A stretch of 64,000 nt of DNA from Parasponia andersonii (GCA_002914805.1 JXTB01000024.1:643525-707524); one strand, 5' to 3'. Positions 34,269 to 49,195 are shown, numbered from the stretch's first letter. The notes: generated from the letters alone by a model not told the origin. Made by a program: numbers and translations.

Positions 34269-37200
34269 TCTTAGTACATTCCACTCTCCATATCTCCAAA
34301 TGATTCTCTTCCACGTGTCTCATACGATTCATGCCTCAGCCAATCGCAGGGCGCCCTGTGATATTGTACAATCAATGTGATGATAGAATATCTCGTTGTT
34401 TGTACAACAACATCAGTGTGTATTTTCTACAATTTATGGACTAGTAAATTGCCATTTTTGGCCACATTGGAGATGTTGGCGTTGAGTGTTTAAGTTTGTT
34501 TTTCCCTTTGTCCTATTTTTAGTAATTATATGCGTATAGAAGAATATGATGGCAATTGGCAATGGCATGTGATGGTACGTATTCAAAATAAACAAGAGTC
34601 TCAAAAATATAAATGAAGCACATAATAATGTGTGTGGGGAATTGCTTTGTAGACAAGTCACAATCATGAACTTTATTTTGTGGTAAAAGAGAGACGATGT
34701 TCACGGTTTTGTATCAGTGCAATGCACCCCAGTGGGTCTGTAGTCAGTACTGAAAAGTAAAACGTGGAAAACACTATAAAATTGGACTTCTTCTATATGG
34801 CTTTCGAATTGCCGACTTTTTTTTTTTTTTTTTTTTCATTTCGGTAGGACTCAAGTAATCTTCACCGTCTATTATAAATCTTTTTAAAAAAAAATACGCA
34901 GACAGCTAAAGTTTGTACTTTAATCCTCCCAAACATACATATACACTCACAATTTTGACGTAGACCAACTCAATTAGCCGAATTGGCCTACACTTGCCAA
35001 CTTGACGAAACGGAAAACAACTAGCAATCACGTGCGGAACTTTCACTGAGCTGTATTCTAACCCAAAAGTGGTGATGGGTTTTCGCTGTAAGCCCATTAG
35101 GACGCTTTCTATAGAAAATTAGAGAAGTGTCCTTTTTCTACACTTTGTCTTAAAAGATAGCGGAGTATATCTATGAGCTTGTCTTACAAGATAGCAGAGT
35201 ATATCTATCAGCTTCTTACAAAATTCCAGTTCCAAAGTATTAAAAATTGAAAAATTTTGAATGGGTTGAGTTTTCTAAAACATTCTAGATTGATTTAGCA
35301 AAATATTATTTTTTAAAAATTGGTTTAGAAAAATAGTATGTTAATAAATATTTAGAAAAATATAAATTTTTTATATTTTTTTAATAATACTTGAGATAAC
35401 CAATTGAGGTAACTGGTCAAGTTACGCTGATTGGTTATTTAAATAACTTATCACTTAATTAATTAAAAAGTAATATTTTTCTAAGTACTTTTAAAAATGA
35501 TATTTTTAATTAAAAGTCCTGTATTTTTCAAGCAATTTCAAAATCTGTGATTTTTCAAATTTTTTTAAAAAAATTAGCAAAAACATTCAAATTTCCTTCG
35601 TATCTATTCTTACACTTGATATATCTTCTTATATATTTGGACTTTTTAGCTAAATAGCTAAATTTTGGATCACTATTTGAAAAATGGTCGTGTTTCAAAC
35701 ATGTTTTCAAACATGGTTAAAAATTAGCCAAAATTTGAAAATTAATTAAAAATGGCCATTTTTATATTTAAAAAATCAAAATATATTGATTTATTTTGTA
35801 TAAAATTGATTTATTTTTCAAAAAAAAAGATCAACTAAAAAATAACTATTTATCAAAATAATATTATAAAACAGCCATTTATTAAAAGTGTAAAAAAAGG
35901 CCAATTTTAAAATTGATCTATAAAAAAAAAAATTCCTTATAAATACTTTATATTAGTTTCATGTACTGACATTAGTTTTTATACTGTGTAATCATATTTT
36001 ATACTCTATATATTTATTAATTAATATACTGGGAATTTCGCTACAACATTTGAAAAGTAAATATTTACTTAAAATGCATCCAAAATTTGACCATCTTACT
36101 AAGAGCTCTTGGTTTCTCTCGGGGTTCTTTTATAAATAGCATTTTCAATATTCAACTTTTGTCATATGAAAGCTGACTAAATATGTTTTGAAATGTAGAA
36201 ATTTTGTACCAAAGTACTCATGTCATGATTTTAAACCTCAACTAGCTAATTAGTTGATAAAAATTAACTCAACCCAGTCACTTGATAAAATTCAACGCAG
36301 TTGGTTGATAAACCTCAACCAATTAGTAAAAAGACTCAATAGCTCAATTTACAAGGCTCAACTAGCCGTTTATAGACAAATCTCGACTAATTGAAAAAAT
36401 TATAATATTTGAGATACCAATCTATTTGTGTAAGTTTTAATACACCAATTGAATGATAACAATTCATATGTCACATGTGTTAATAAAAATAATTTGGTAT
36501 AATAGTTGAGAAATCTAGTATATTAGGAGCAAAATTTGAAGCTTTAGAATAAAAATTACTATTAAACAATAAATTTAAAAAATTAAAAGGACATTGCTAA
36601 AATTAAAAACTTAACTCTAAGAACTGTTAGCGAGCCTGATTTCCTCCTTTCTATCTGGTTGCTGAATGCTCGCATTATGGGGGTAATTTTGAATCGATAT
36701 TGCATATTCTTTAATCGTCAAAATATTAATAGATCAAGAGTAATTATAACATCTGAGTGTATTTTATATCCCATTTTCATAAGTCCTTATTTTTATATAG
36801 CTAAATGATTGTTTCTATCACTTTTACACGAAGTATGCCAATTATCGGTATATCATTTTTTATATTATTTAAGTTTTATACTGAAGATATCTGATATAAA
36901 TATATGATACACTCGGCCATTTTGCTGAAGAATTTGAAAAACTGACTATACTTTATAAGGGCCCAAAGTTCGGCCGTCTCGCTAAGAGCCCCAATAATCA
37001 ACAGATTTATGAGGTGAGCCGTGTGAGTCACTTATCTGTTTTGAGTTTTTACCCTTTTCTTTTCTTCCCCACCTTTCTTTTTTTTTTTTTTTTTTTAGAT
37101 TGTTTGGTAATAGTTTAATTGGTGAACTTCCACTTTTGTCCTTTTTTTCGTCGTTCTGTCACAATTTCACAGTTTTAATTTCAATATTTTGTGTAAGGTA

Positions 37201-39066
37201 ATTTTGATTAAAAATAGTTCTCTAAACATTTAATTAAGCTGCTATCTTGCAAAAATGTTTGATGAACTATTATTCTTGAAAACTTCCAATAATACTAATC
37301 AACCCCTCATCATATATGCATGTTACCAACCACTTTATTTAGATGATGACTTGATATCATATAAAAAGAACAACGACAATACCTTTGTGTGCTTAGAGGA
37401 AATGTTCAAATTAGTGCGCTTTTTTTTTTTCCCTCTCTCTAGATCTTTCGTTCGTATAAGGTCTCTTCTATTTTATTCAACACTTAAAAGTAAGTACTCT
37501 ATTACTTCTCCGCACATAAATAGTGCAGATGTAAATTGATATGAATATTAATTATCTGAAAAAGAATTACAGTACATACAATATTTTGTTTTGAATGATG
37601 AATATTAATGAATTTCGTAGAGTTGTGAATCGCTTACAGCAGTATTGTGAAATGTAAATACTTCACAATTCAAGTAGCAGCACAGAGATCTCCAAGCTTA
37701 ATGAAGAAGATATAGTTATCTTGAAAGAATAGAAGAATAGCAAATGTGACACTGCTTCTAATCCTCGTTCAAAATCATAGACCTTTTGTGCGTGAGCAAG
37801 AAGAAGAAGTATATAGGCGTCTACATGCAGTGACGGCGCCCAGAATTTCTTTTGCGGCATACACTAAATTTTTTTTAATTAATTATGAAATATATTAGTC
37901 AATATAGGCCGACATAGAATTAAAAAGAGTACTTAAAATGAGTCCAAAGAAAAATTATTTAAAATAAGGGCAAAATTTAGTATTTCAAAATATTATAATA
38001 TAATTTAGAAATTAAAAAAAAAATAACAGGTCATATTAAGGGTATTATTGAATTTATTTTTATTTTTATAAAAGAGGAGATTATAATTATAAAAATTCAA
38101 GAGGACAAATAAAGAATAAAAGTGAAATTTCAAATAAAATTCGGATAAAAAAATACAATTTTTCAAAAAAAATAAAAAATGAGCCTGTACTGTCTCCGTC
38201 CTTTGCCTGCATGCATGTTATGTTTTTATAGATGGGATTTTTATTTTATTGTTAAAATAAATAAATAATGAGATAAATAATTATTGTACCAATTAAACTT
38301 TAAGATAAATATAATGAGAGTTTCCTCTCTTAAGTCTTATGATTCGGTACCGATAAAAAATGAGGAGTTTCCGATCTCTAGCTAGTAATTTGGCACCAAT
38401 CCTATATATTTTTTGCACGTAATATGGTGATGATTCTACGAGCACTAGAATTAGGATGACAAATAGGTTTACGGCGAGTGTATTTTTTATTATGAAGATA
38501 GATTTGGATTAGTAAATATGTGATCAAGTAAAAAAAAATAATAACTATATGTAAATGTCTTGGACCTCAACTCTCTTTCAAAAATAATAGATCATTTCTC
38601 GTTTCATCCTTTCGTCACTTTTCGCAAAGCCTATATCGGACTTCTTACGTAAGGCAAGGGTGACTGATTTTAAAGTTTGATTTCGTTCTTCTCAGTCTAG
38701 TCGTCCACTTGCCAATGAAGAATTAATCATAATCTCAGTAGGTAGAATATGAGGTTGTGTGAGGTTTCAGACGGTTAGGCGCCTTGAATAGTTATGCTTT
38801 ATACAAAAATTAATGAGTTTTCGTCATTGAGGGTGTTTAGTCATCACATTCAAGGAGGTCTTGAATCTATCAATCTAATTAAGTGGATGGCATAAGATAC
38901 CGCAACAATGGCTTGGCTCAATTTCGATCATCCTACTTAGGGATAGCTCAGTTTAAGGCTTCTTACTTAGAAGACGGTCAAGTTTCGGGGTTTACTTTCA
39001 GACCCTTCTTTAAACTAATTTCAGTCATCCAAGATGGCATAGTTATAACAGTATTCACAAGAGATG
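34004..39066. other. AT-rich intergenic DNA
   Basis: No gene is recognisable. It holds the 3' flank of copy 1, an AT microsatellite (34240-34269), a T-run near 34820, a 34-bp tandem duplication (35147-35180 and 35181-35214), a stretch rich in CTCAACTAG/CAACCAATTAG-like words (36230-36420) and a T-run near 37079-37096. The frame at 37255-37539 resembles no known protein. Confidence 0.6.
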
Positions 39067-39563
39067 AGTCTCACTAGTAACTCATTATATGTCTCAATTA
39101 ACACATGTTATGGACAATTGTGTAATTATATATCATTTATGCATAGTATTACTAATTAGACCAGAGATAAATTACACATCCTAATATATTTGACGCCCAT
39201 AGTTTCAAACATTTTAGACATTTTGGCCAACCCATTAGACTAAATGTGTGATCTGCCATACATGTAAAAAGGCCCACTAGTCCATTCTTTAGGAAAACTA
39301 GTCGTTGACCAATTTGTTGGTGAAGGGGTTCCTCTTTTGTATTGGTTTTTGGCAGAGACCTCAAGAGTATCTAAAGGATATTGAACACTATTACCCTCAT
39401 AATTCGTCGTCTATTTTCGCAGCTTGTAGGTGCCGAAGAGAAGGACAATGGCTGGTTAAGACCATCACCCCACCGTTAGAGGTAATATCTATTGAATCCT
39501 TTGTTAATATACTTTAAGCTTAAATAGATTGTTGTTTGATGGTTTATGCATATTAATTCAATA
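39067..39563 (+). repeat. Left LTR of the outer copia element
   Basis: It matches 56305-56796 from ACTAGTAACTCA onward and ends TATTAATTCAATA, just before the primer-binding site. The left border is uncertain because the first ~30 bases of the partner LTR have no clear match here. Confidence 0.85.
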
Positions 39564-39565
39564 AT

Positions 39566-39578
39566 TGGTATCAAGAGC
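39566..39578 (+). other. Primer-binding site of the outer copia element
   Basis: TGGTATCAAGAGC, two bases after the LTR, has the initiator-Met-tRNA type of sequence usual for Ty1/copia. Confidence 0.88.
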
Positions 39579-40017
39579 TAAACCATTTAACTTAAAGCTA
39601 TTCTATTCTTTTGTTTTTAATTTTTTTAGATTTTTTTATTGAGTTTTTTCGTGAATATACACCCATTTTTCTGAGAATTGTTTTTTAGTATAAACAATCA
39701 TCATTTTTATTATTGATAGTAAATATGTATTGTTGGTATCATATTTGTAGTATTTATACTTGTTTTAGCCTTTTTTTTCAGTTTTCTTACACTATTAAAA
39801 GTTTGAAAATGGCCGAATTTTTTTGTCAATTTTTTGCTTTTGTTTGGAGTCTTTGTTTGCTAAATAAATATTATAAAACCAATGGAAATGAAATTTGGAA
39901 TGTAATCCCACTAAAATTATCGAAAAAGGAGCATCGAAGGCTGAGAAATAGCTGGATTGGATCATGTGGGTCCGAAACAGGTCGAAGGACCCAGCTGGAG
40001 GTCAAAGACAATAAAAA

Positions 40018-40216
40018 TAACATGTCATTTTGCTCTAGATAAGCTAAAAATGACATGTCATTCCATGAGACACAAAGCAATCATTTTTTCAAAAAAAAAA
40101 TGACATGTCATTTGACTTCTTCAAAAAACGACATGTCATTTATAAGCATAACGGATCGTTGTTTTCTGTCGAAACTACCTGTCCTTTCTCGGCCTTGAAG
40201 CCAAATGACATGTCAT
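40018..40216. repeat. Cluster of five ATGACATGTCAT palindromes
   Basis: Exact copies lie at 40050-40061, 40100-40111 and 40205-40216. One-base variants lie at 40128-40139 (ACGACATGTCAT) and at about 40018-40029. The cluster lies in the outer copia element about 450 bases after its primer-binding site. No array of this density was seen elsewhere in the window. Confidence 0.9.
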
Positions 40217-43050
40217 TTTTCGAGGCCCAGATTTTTAAAAAAAAATTAAAATTAATAAAAATGAAAATTTTTCAATGGTGCAATGGGGTGCAAATGGTTA
40301 TTTTCGTTTGTAGTTTTTAATATTTTGCTCCATTGTTTATTTCTTAATTATTTGTGTGATTATTTGTTTGTTTTGGATACTATAAAATGTTTTATTACAT
40401 TATTACACATATTTTTTAATATTGTTTTAACTAATAAATCTCACAATTTTGAGTTAAATTAATTACTAGGCATAATAATATGCATATTTAGGTCTTCTGA
40501 TATCATGTCTAGCTAAATGTCAATATATTTAATTTAACATTACACATAGTTATATGCATAAATTTTTGATAATTATATCACTTTTGATTATATGCATATT
40601 TTTGGATGATTTTATGCATTGAATTTCATTTTGAAAATTTTCATATTATGTGACGTAATTGATTATGAGATTTTGATAATTGTGAGAGTTTATATACTCG
40701 CCTATCGTGAGTCTAAACTTGTTGAATCGTAAAACATAGTTGATTAATTATTATATTCTCACTTTTGGCTAATTTTGAGTATTTTTTTATGCCATATCTA
40801 TTTGTTATATGCCATATATTTATTCTTAAAAAATTTGTTATAAATGATAAATAAATTTTGGCATATTTTATGGATAATTTGTGATTTATTGCTCATTTTA
40901 TGTGTGCATTTTTTATGGTAATTATTATTTGATAATATAAATGTATTATTAGTCTTGTTTGCATTATATAAGATTTTAACCTATCTGAATGCTTTTATAC
41001 TTGTCTGTCGTGAGTTGAGCATGCCAGATTATTGATGTATAAAAAATTATGATTATTATTGTTTATTCTTCCTTGATTGATCATAATTAATACTAAGGTC
41101 TACATAATTTTATTGTTTTAGTATGATGCATAGATTAGTGAAAGTAGTGCATTGAATATCATGAATTACACAATTTTTCTATCCTATCGATAGTGGATTG
41201 ATGCATTTAATTATGGTATTTGGTATATTATCCTTACCTGAAATTAAGTCCTTTTTTTCTTTGCTTACGGGAGTCTAGCACATAATGATCGCGTTATTTA
41301 TTAGATTATTAGGAAAGCAAAGAAAAAGAGCAAATAGTATGATCTTTGCTTTACATGCATATCAGTGATATTACTCCTGGTTATTTCCTCTAGCTTTAAG
41401 CAGTCTTTATAACTCTACTGTTTAGATGTTGAATGAGACTATTATATTTAATAAAATATATCTCACACTGAGTGTGATAAAGTAAATAGACCAGGGCTAG
41501 TGAGCTTGTACAATTCTTAAATCTACTATTTATAGTAAGTTGATGCCTTGAAACCCCATAATGAGTGGGAGTATTTAAAGAGGTGTTCTTTAAGGTTAAT
41601 GAGGTATTTATGGAATAATCAGTTTGTGACAATTGTTTGAGGATAAAATCGCTAAGGAATTTCTTGAAGTCATTAGCAAGAATTTCGGATGATTGTCCTT
41701 ACAATAATGAGTATAGACTTTTAAGTATTTTAAATTCTACTTTTTGTAATAGTATTAGTAGAATTAAAGATCACATTGATAAGTTATTTTCAGATTATTA
41801 AGGCTCATAGGAATTAGTATGGATTATTATGAGAACTCTTCCATCTCTAGTTTGTTTCAATTACATCAAGACATGATACTCAGAAAAAGTGATTAATTAG
41901 AGATAAGTCTTGATTGTTATGAGGATTAATCGACTTAGATGAGTTGACAATAATGCTTATTAAGAAAGAGGATGATATAAAGGATATCATTGATGGAGAT
42001 TAAATTTTCAACTAGTATTGGAATAATATGTGCATTTAATGGAAAATATCATCTTAAAGTTGATACTTTAGAGATATACAGATTATGACTAGGCTTATGA
42101 TATTCTTTTGGGGTTACTTATACTTATCTACTTATTTTTTTCCTGACCTAGAATAACTTGATTTTGATGTCCAATTTTGGGTGATTGGGATACTTTTCTT
42201 TTGGAATTGAAAAGTTAATTATACCATTAATGATCTTAAATATCTAAGAGACAAAAATCTTATATATTGTGATATAAGAATTAGATTACGATTTTAGAAT
42301 TTCAAATAAGAAGATCAGTGGTAAGATTCATGTGGTGTATTATAAATTTCTCATCCAAGACTGTTGTACACATGCTTGTTACATCAATGATTAGTAAACT
42401 ATCATGGTTATAAGAGTAAGATTGACACTTGTATAGTTTCTTTGGAATTAATTCATACCGAGATTATTGAACCATTGATTCCTCAAGTTAAAAGAGGTTA
42501 TAGATGATTGTGAGTCTTTATGGATAACTACTCCTATTATGGTCATATTGAGCATATTACTCTAAAGGTCCAACTCATAAAAAATGGATGAAAGCGATCA
42601 ATTCTGAAAATGGTGGTTATTTGAGATATAATGAGACAGAACATGGTCCTAAACCTTCCATAAGCTATTTCTATGAATGCGATATTGATGGGTATTACGG
42701 ATAACATTCGGATTTTCTGGGATTACAGTATTGCAAAATGGTATTGATCATACGTTTTTTGATATTGTGTGATATCTTTTGAGGATTGATTTGTGATGAT
42801 TCATATGTTATTAAAGGATTTTAGATTTGATTATCCATCTCATACCACCATAATGACTGAGTCAGATGAAGCTATCAATTTTATTGATGTTTTTGGTACA
42901 AGTCAGGGGCTATGAGAGATTTTATTCGATGAAGAATATTCTGTATTATTATATCTTTTTTTTTTATTATTTCCACTGCAATTTTTGGCCATATGATTGA
43001 CTAGAAATACATAATCACTCGTATTATGTTCATTATTCTAATGATACTTA

Positions 43051-44843
43051 TGATGACAAATTAATCTAACACTTAGAAAAAATTATATATGCATATGTAA
43101 AAAACACATGATCACATTATAAACGTAGCAGAAAATTTAGCGGATTTAGGTTTTAAAATTTTTACATGAAAATAGTTTTCATAACCATAAAACATGCATA
43201 TATCAGTTACATAATCATGTATAACATAAATCAAATCTAGATACATACTAGAAAAGAGATTAAGGTTTATCTCTTGTAGCGTACTCCTCCTTAATCTCCT
43301 TATTGATAATGATCAAATCTCCAATCCTGGATCTTTTTAACTATGCTCCGACTCTTGGTTGATGAGACGAGTGGGCACCGAGAAGAATCCTACATTGGAG
43401 AATGATCAAGAATATCTTCTTGATCCTTTGGAATACCGGAATGTGAGATGAGACTGTGAGATTGTAAAAAATTTTGTCTCTCTCTTTCTCACTATAATTG
43501 GCGCATAGTACTTCCATCTCTTCCTCTGTGTTTCATGTGTAACTCTGCTAGGGTTACTATGTAGGATTTTCTCTCATATATCTTATATATATGGGGCCCA
43601 AAACTGCTAATTCCAATCCAACTAAGATTTGGCTTATTCTCTATTTGGGCTTTGGGTGTATTTTTATAAATATGTCCAACTCATGAAACTTATTTATAAA
43701 AGTACCAATTTTTATATAGAATCATTATTTTACACAGTTTTATGAAACTAATTTCACAAATATCACCAACCAATTAACGAGTTTTGTTGAGTTAGAAGAA
43801 CTTAATGGATCCAAATAATCTAAGCTCTAATAATATAATAAATACATAATAACTTTTATTATGGTACTTATATAAATACTATTAGTAAAGAGGATATTCT
43901 ACTAAAGACCCAATACTGCACTCTTAAATTAAATGTTATGCCTTTTATAGAGATTTAATCAAGTATTCTTGATTAACCAATCCGTCTAGCATATTCCATA
44001 CCAAATATAGAATCCCTATACAATGTCGTAGTTAGATAGGTAAAATTACCGTAATACGTCTCTAACACATATTTATCTTTAAATTACCGTCTTTTTATCA
44101 AGGAATAATGTTGTCGATAATTTTTTTCTCAATGGTCATTTAGACAAAATTATCAACCAATTCACAAAGTGAATACTAAAATCTTAGATTTAATTATTCC
44201 ATGGATCTTAAAAGACCTTAACATGGTATTAATATATAGTGTTCTTAACTATTTGGTTTTCCCATTAATTCATAAGTCATAACCTTCAATATGCTAGAGT
44301 TTGTCTCTAATTTTATAGAAGCTAGTCTTTTAACAAGTCAAAAAACTACAACCTATGAAACCAAGTCCAGTTAAACATCAAGGATTAAGATCTATATGCT
44401 AAGAGCTAGTTTGTGGTAATATAAGAATTGAGTTACGACACTTTAATTCTTTATATTACCTAGTCCAGTCTAATACAAATAACTTATTTATTTTGTACTA
44501 GTGTTTCTATTAGAAGTTAGACATTTTAATGATTTGAGATATATCATTCGTGTTGAGATAGACAAACACTACAATCTTTAGTAAATAAAGTATTATATCT
44601 TTATTTACAACTTGTGAACTAATTAATTTAGACTTAGATAAAGAAACAAGTCTATCCATAATTAACACTCAATCATGTTTATTTCTTTATATACAAATAA
44701 AATCATGGAGTCTTTTTCAAATAAATAAACTATTCAACTGAGACAGTTTAATCTAACAAATATCATAATTGCATATAAGAGAAAGTTGTTTATACTAAAA
44801 GGGTAAAATTGGAAATATATTTTTTAGGGCAAATATTTCAATA
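43051..44843 (-). repeat. Left LTR (3' LTR) of the inner copia element
   Basis: It matches 52764-54551 along its whole length, with the same order of recognisable blocks (for example GCGGATTTAGGTTTTAAAAT near 43140 and 52860). It is preceded by ACTTA and followed by the polypurine tract. Confidence 0.95.
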
Positions 44844-44959
44844 ATCTCCTACTTGTCTAAAAAGGAGTTACTCAAATTAACATACTAAAAGCCTAAGAAA
44901 GTTCCAAATGACTGAAATTAATAAAAGCAAAAATTAAGTATTCAACTAACAACTTAAAA

Positions 44960-46350
44960 GACTAAGAAAAGAAATGAAGATCATAAGTTCTCTCTTCATC
45001 ATTTTCTTGACGGATTTCTTTCTCATCCTCCAGAAAATGTCCACTTCTACTAACGAAGATAGTATTGGTAGATTGTCTATAAAGAAGGTAGCCCTTCTCT
45101 TCCTTCGGATAGTTAAGCAGAAAACACTTTTCTGAATTCATATCAACTTCGTCTCCCAATTTTTTGTGAGAGTATAATTTGCAACCTCGTACTTTTAGAT
45201 GCTCTAAGCTCTCTATATAGCCTATCCATATCTGAAAAGTTGACGAAGCAACTTTATTTGATGGAGTGAAGTTGAGGATATACAAAGTTATCTCTAAAGC
45301 ATTATTTCAATACCTTTTCGACGACAACAACTCCTTGTACATCAGTTCTATAGTATGCTTGAGTCTGATGTTGTATCTCTTAGTAGTTTCTATATGACTA
45401 TGCTCATAGATAGTCTCATATTCATAGGGAATAGCGAGAAAAGCTAGTGTTGGTCTTAGTAGGTCATATAGAGAATCTATATCTCCATGTTTCTATATCT
45501 CCATGTTTAACTTCAATCTTGAACTTCTTGACTATGGTGTCATGTTGAATCCGCACCTTTTTGTCGAACTCATAGAAAGCATCTAGGACTTCATCGTATT
45601 TCTTCAAAAGATATACTTGACTGAAGTCTGAATATTCACCAACAAAAGTGACAAACAATACATGCTTTTTATAAGAAACTACATTTATAGGTTCACAGAT
45701 ATACACACGTACGTACTCCAAGCATACCTCAGTTTTCTTATATGAGTGGCAAGATGATGCTTATATTTTATATGCTTCTTGAAATCTTCGTAGTCTATGT
45801 CGTTGCTAATATCTACTTCATGTAAGTAACTCAACTCCATAAGTCTACGAATTTCTGAGCATAGTATGTGTCTGAGTTGCTCGTGTCAATTAATGGTGTT
45901 GCGCTCCTTCCTAATATCTTTCACCATATCTTGGAGTTTATCAATGCTCATTATTAAAGGTGATATACTTTGTGAATTTGGGATAAGTCCATTCTGCATT
46001 TCTCCCACACAATTTATAGATGACGTGTATCTTCTTATCAAACATGAAGCAGTAGCCTTCTTTATACATTTTCGATACTGAGAGAGCATTCATACTATAC
46101 TCCGGTGCATAGTAATAATCTTTCACGATCATAAAACTATCATTGATCTTCAAGCAAGCATCGCCTATGCCTTTAATTTAAACCCTTCGATGATCTGTAA
46201 CTTCCACACAACAACCAACATCATTTAATTGATTTGGTTTAATGAACCATTTTTTGTCGTTGCAGATATTGATACTAGATCCTAAGTCCACTAGCCAAAG
46301 TTCTCGTATATCCTCAGCTAAGAGAAATTTTCTTGACTTTAGATCCTAAC
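44960..46350 (-). pseudogene. Copia polyprotein remnant, protease-end to integrase
   Basis: The minus strand shows, in polyprotein order, a region resembling the segment between protease and integrase (about 46300-45900, with ALSVSKMYKEGYCF), an integrase core part (VLFVTFVGEYSDFSQVYLL, about 45660) and the end of integrase (HLKVRGCKLYSHKKLGDEVD and FVSRSGHFLEDE, about 45030-45210). These are typical of Ty1/copia. The region is broken in several places. Confidence 0.85.
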
Positions 46351-46353
46351 CTG

Positions 46354-48221
46354 TTTTCAATATAGGTATCTTCAGGTTGAATATCATTCAATCTTATTGA
46401 ATGCTATGATCTCTCTATAGATGTCCATATTCTATTTCATGTACTATATTTTTTTGTCTCTTTACTTTTTTCAAAAATCTTATCCATCTTATGAAAAAGT
46501 CTTTCCTCAAAAACTGCAAAATGATAAAATTCTCAATTAGACAAAAGTCATAAAATAAATTTAATTTATAATCGAATTTAATGAATTCAATTCATAATTA
46601 AATTCTATAAATTTAAGATTTAATTAAACAAATAGGGAAAAATAATCGAATACAAACATCTTTGTTTCGATTTAATTTTACAGTAAGATAATAAATACCT
46701 CAAAAAAAGGTGTTTATTATCTTAAGTTAGATAATACATATCTCAAGAGTATTAATTATCAGGAATGAATTTTGACAAAATCACCAACTCTTTTGATTTA
46801 CTAATCAAAATAACTGATTCAAAATCAGCAGACAATTTATGCAAGATATTGTAGTACACATAGAATAAATTAAGAAATATAAATGTAATGCCATATAATC
46901 AAACAAGAAGACTATGTGTTATACTCTTATTGGTCATTTAGAAACTAATGTTAAACTATGGACAAGTATGCAAATTATGATCCTCTTAGTACTCAACTAA
47001 GTTTACTAGTTTATCTGAATATAAAAGAATTTATAATACTTAACATTAAATCTATCAAGATAAAAGGCTTATGAAGAATCTTTAAGATTATCACAAATAT
47101 TCAAGGTATTTTAATATACGATAGATTACAAGTTAACTATAGGTAATTATGTGAATCTACAAGTCAAATGTGAACAATTTAACTTAGATAAAAAGACAAA
47201 TATATTATATTTCAATTTGATAATTACCCTGCTTATTGATCCATAGAATTACTAACATAACTCCTACAGGAGGTTAATAACATCCTATGTTGAGTGTGTA
47301 ACTAGTATTTCAATTTACAAGCTTTCTTATACAATACAGTTTCCTATGAAGAGATTAGTATTTAAGGTTCACTCACAATTTTATCCTAGGAGATTCAATA
47401 CTAGTAATACCCAGACGAAAACCTTCTTATAGGAGCTCAGCAAGATTCTGAGATGAGGCATATTTTTAAAACTATTGAACCAATGATGGAGACTATGGAT
47501 ATCTCATACCTGCTCCGCTCATTCTCTTTATTTTAAAAATTTTAGGGATTCCTGATTTTATCCAATTATTTAACTTATTTAGTAACCACAAAATCAATTA
47601 TGTATATCTAATTATGCGACTTAGAGCAAATGAGCTAACTTAAGACATTATGACATACTATTCTAGACATGATACTATGATCGAACAGTTATTATCTAAA
47701 GCCAAAGTACTAACATTATATATTATATATCTCATGTATATAAAAGTAGACAATAAAAACATACAGAACATAACGATTAAGTAAGAAAGTTTGTGGATTA
47801 TAAATCATTCAAGTAAAACTTTTCCAAAAAAAAATTCAATTATTTGATCAACAATCTTTCAAACAAAGATAAATAATTAAAACAGAAATTTAAGCCAAGT
47901 CCTGTATAAAACATTAGTTTTGAAAAATCTATCTAAGAAACTTTAACTGCTAAAATTATTCAACCAATAATTTTAAAGATTCTTAGCAGTAGAATTTAAT
48001 CAAATTAAAACTCAAGTGCATTTATAAAAATAAGTAAAAACTTGTAAAAATATTTTGTATAAAAGTTGTACAAATAATTATAAATGCAACTAATGAATAT
48101 AAACAACTTTATATATATTCATTAATTTTATCAAAATTAATGATTTCAAAACTAAAGAATGGTTAAAATAATTTTGGATAAAAAATTTAGTCAAAAAAAT
48201 TTTAAAATCCTCCCACTCAAT
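46354..48221. other. AT-rich internal sequence of the inner copia element
   Basis: No protein is recognisable. It is AT-rich sequence between the polyprotein remnant and the inserted solo LTR. Confidence 0.6.
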
Positions 48222-49145
48222 ATGATTGTGACACTCAGCTCCTTATAAAGCTAATGAGCCAATAATAGCATGAATGCATTGCATTTAATATTGATCTTGT
48301 GTGCATGTTATATTAAGCAGTATTTTTATAAATTTGCTATTGTTATTAATTTTAATTCTCTAATGAATATTAGTGCAGTAAAATGCTCAAAATATGCTTA
48401 TTGGTATGAGATTGACGTGTAGTAACTTGACATGATAATCTTATAGGGTTACTTATTTTTACATATTATTATTATTATCTATTTTGGGCTTGCATGTAGG
48501 AGATTATCATTTTGTGAGTAATAATTTTGTCTCCATGTAGTAATTCATAAGAATTTTATTTTATAAGTAAATTGTTGAGTTAAATTGCGCAAGGTAAATT
48601 TAATTTTTAGCACATATATATGCACTTTTATTTGTGGTTATGTATTATTATGATGAAATCATATTTGTCGTGTTCACTAGATTTTATTTATTTAAGGCAG
48701 ATTATTGGTTTTATTAAAAAAAAAAAAAAAAAAGAAAAGAAGAAGAAGAAAGAACCGACTTACCGTGTCGACAAGTTTTCTGTTTCCTTTCTCTAAAACA
48801 CATCAAAGTTAGTTATGCTTATTACTCTACTCTCCTCACTGGTGTCCGTGAAAAAGTAAAATAAACAATCTGATACTATTCATTCTTGAGCTTCTCCGTT
48901 TTTAGTTTTCTATATCTATATATGAGGTATGGAGTTATGCTTTTTGGTATTAGAAATCACTACACCTGAAGGTGGTATCAAATCAAGTATATAGATAGGT
49001 GTATTAATGATACTTGTTTATAACTTAAATTAATTGTGTTCTTTCATTTCTTTTCATGCTAGTGAATTAAATATGATTTGTTTTATCCATATATTTGATT
49101 ATTTTCCAGACTTGAGCCTCAATTCGTTAGAGGACTTACCTATTT

Positions 49146-49195
<50 letters not shown>

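Noticed and set aside
37255-37539. 95-codon plus-strand open frame
   Set aside because: Crosses T-runs and low-complexity sequence and resembles nothing known.
39037-39067. Target duplication of the outer copia element (AGTC-like on both sides)
   Set aside because: Only four bases agree and the left LTR border is uncertain, so it was not counted.
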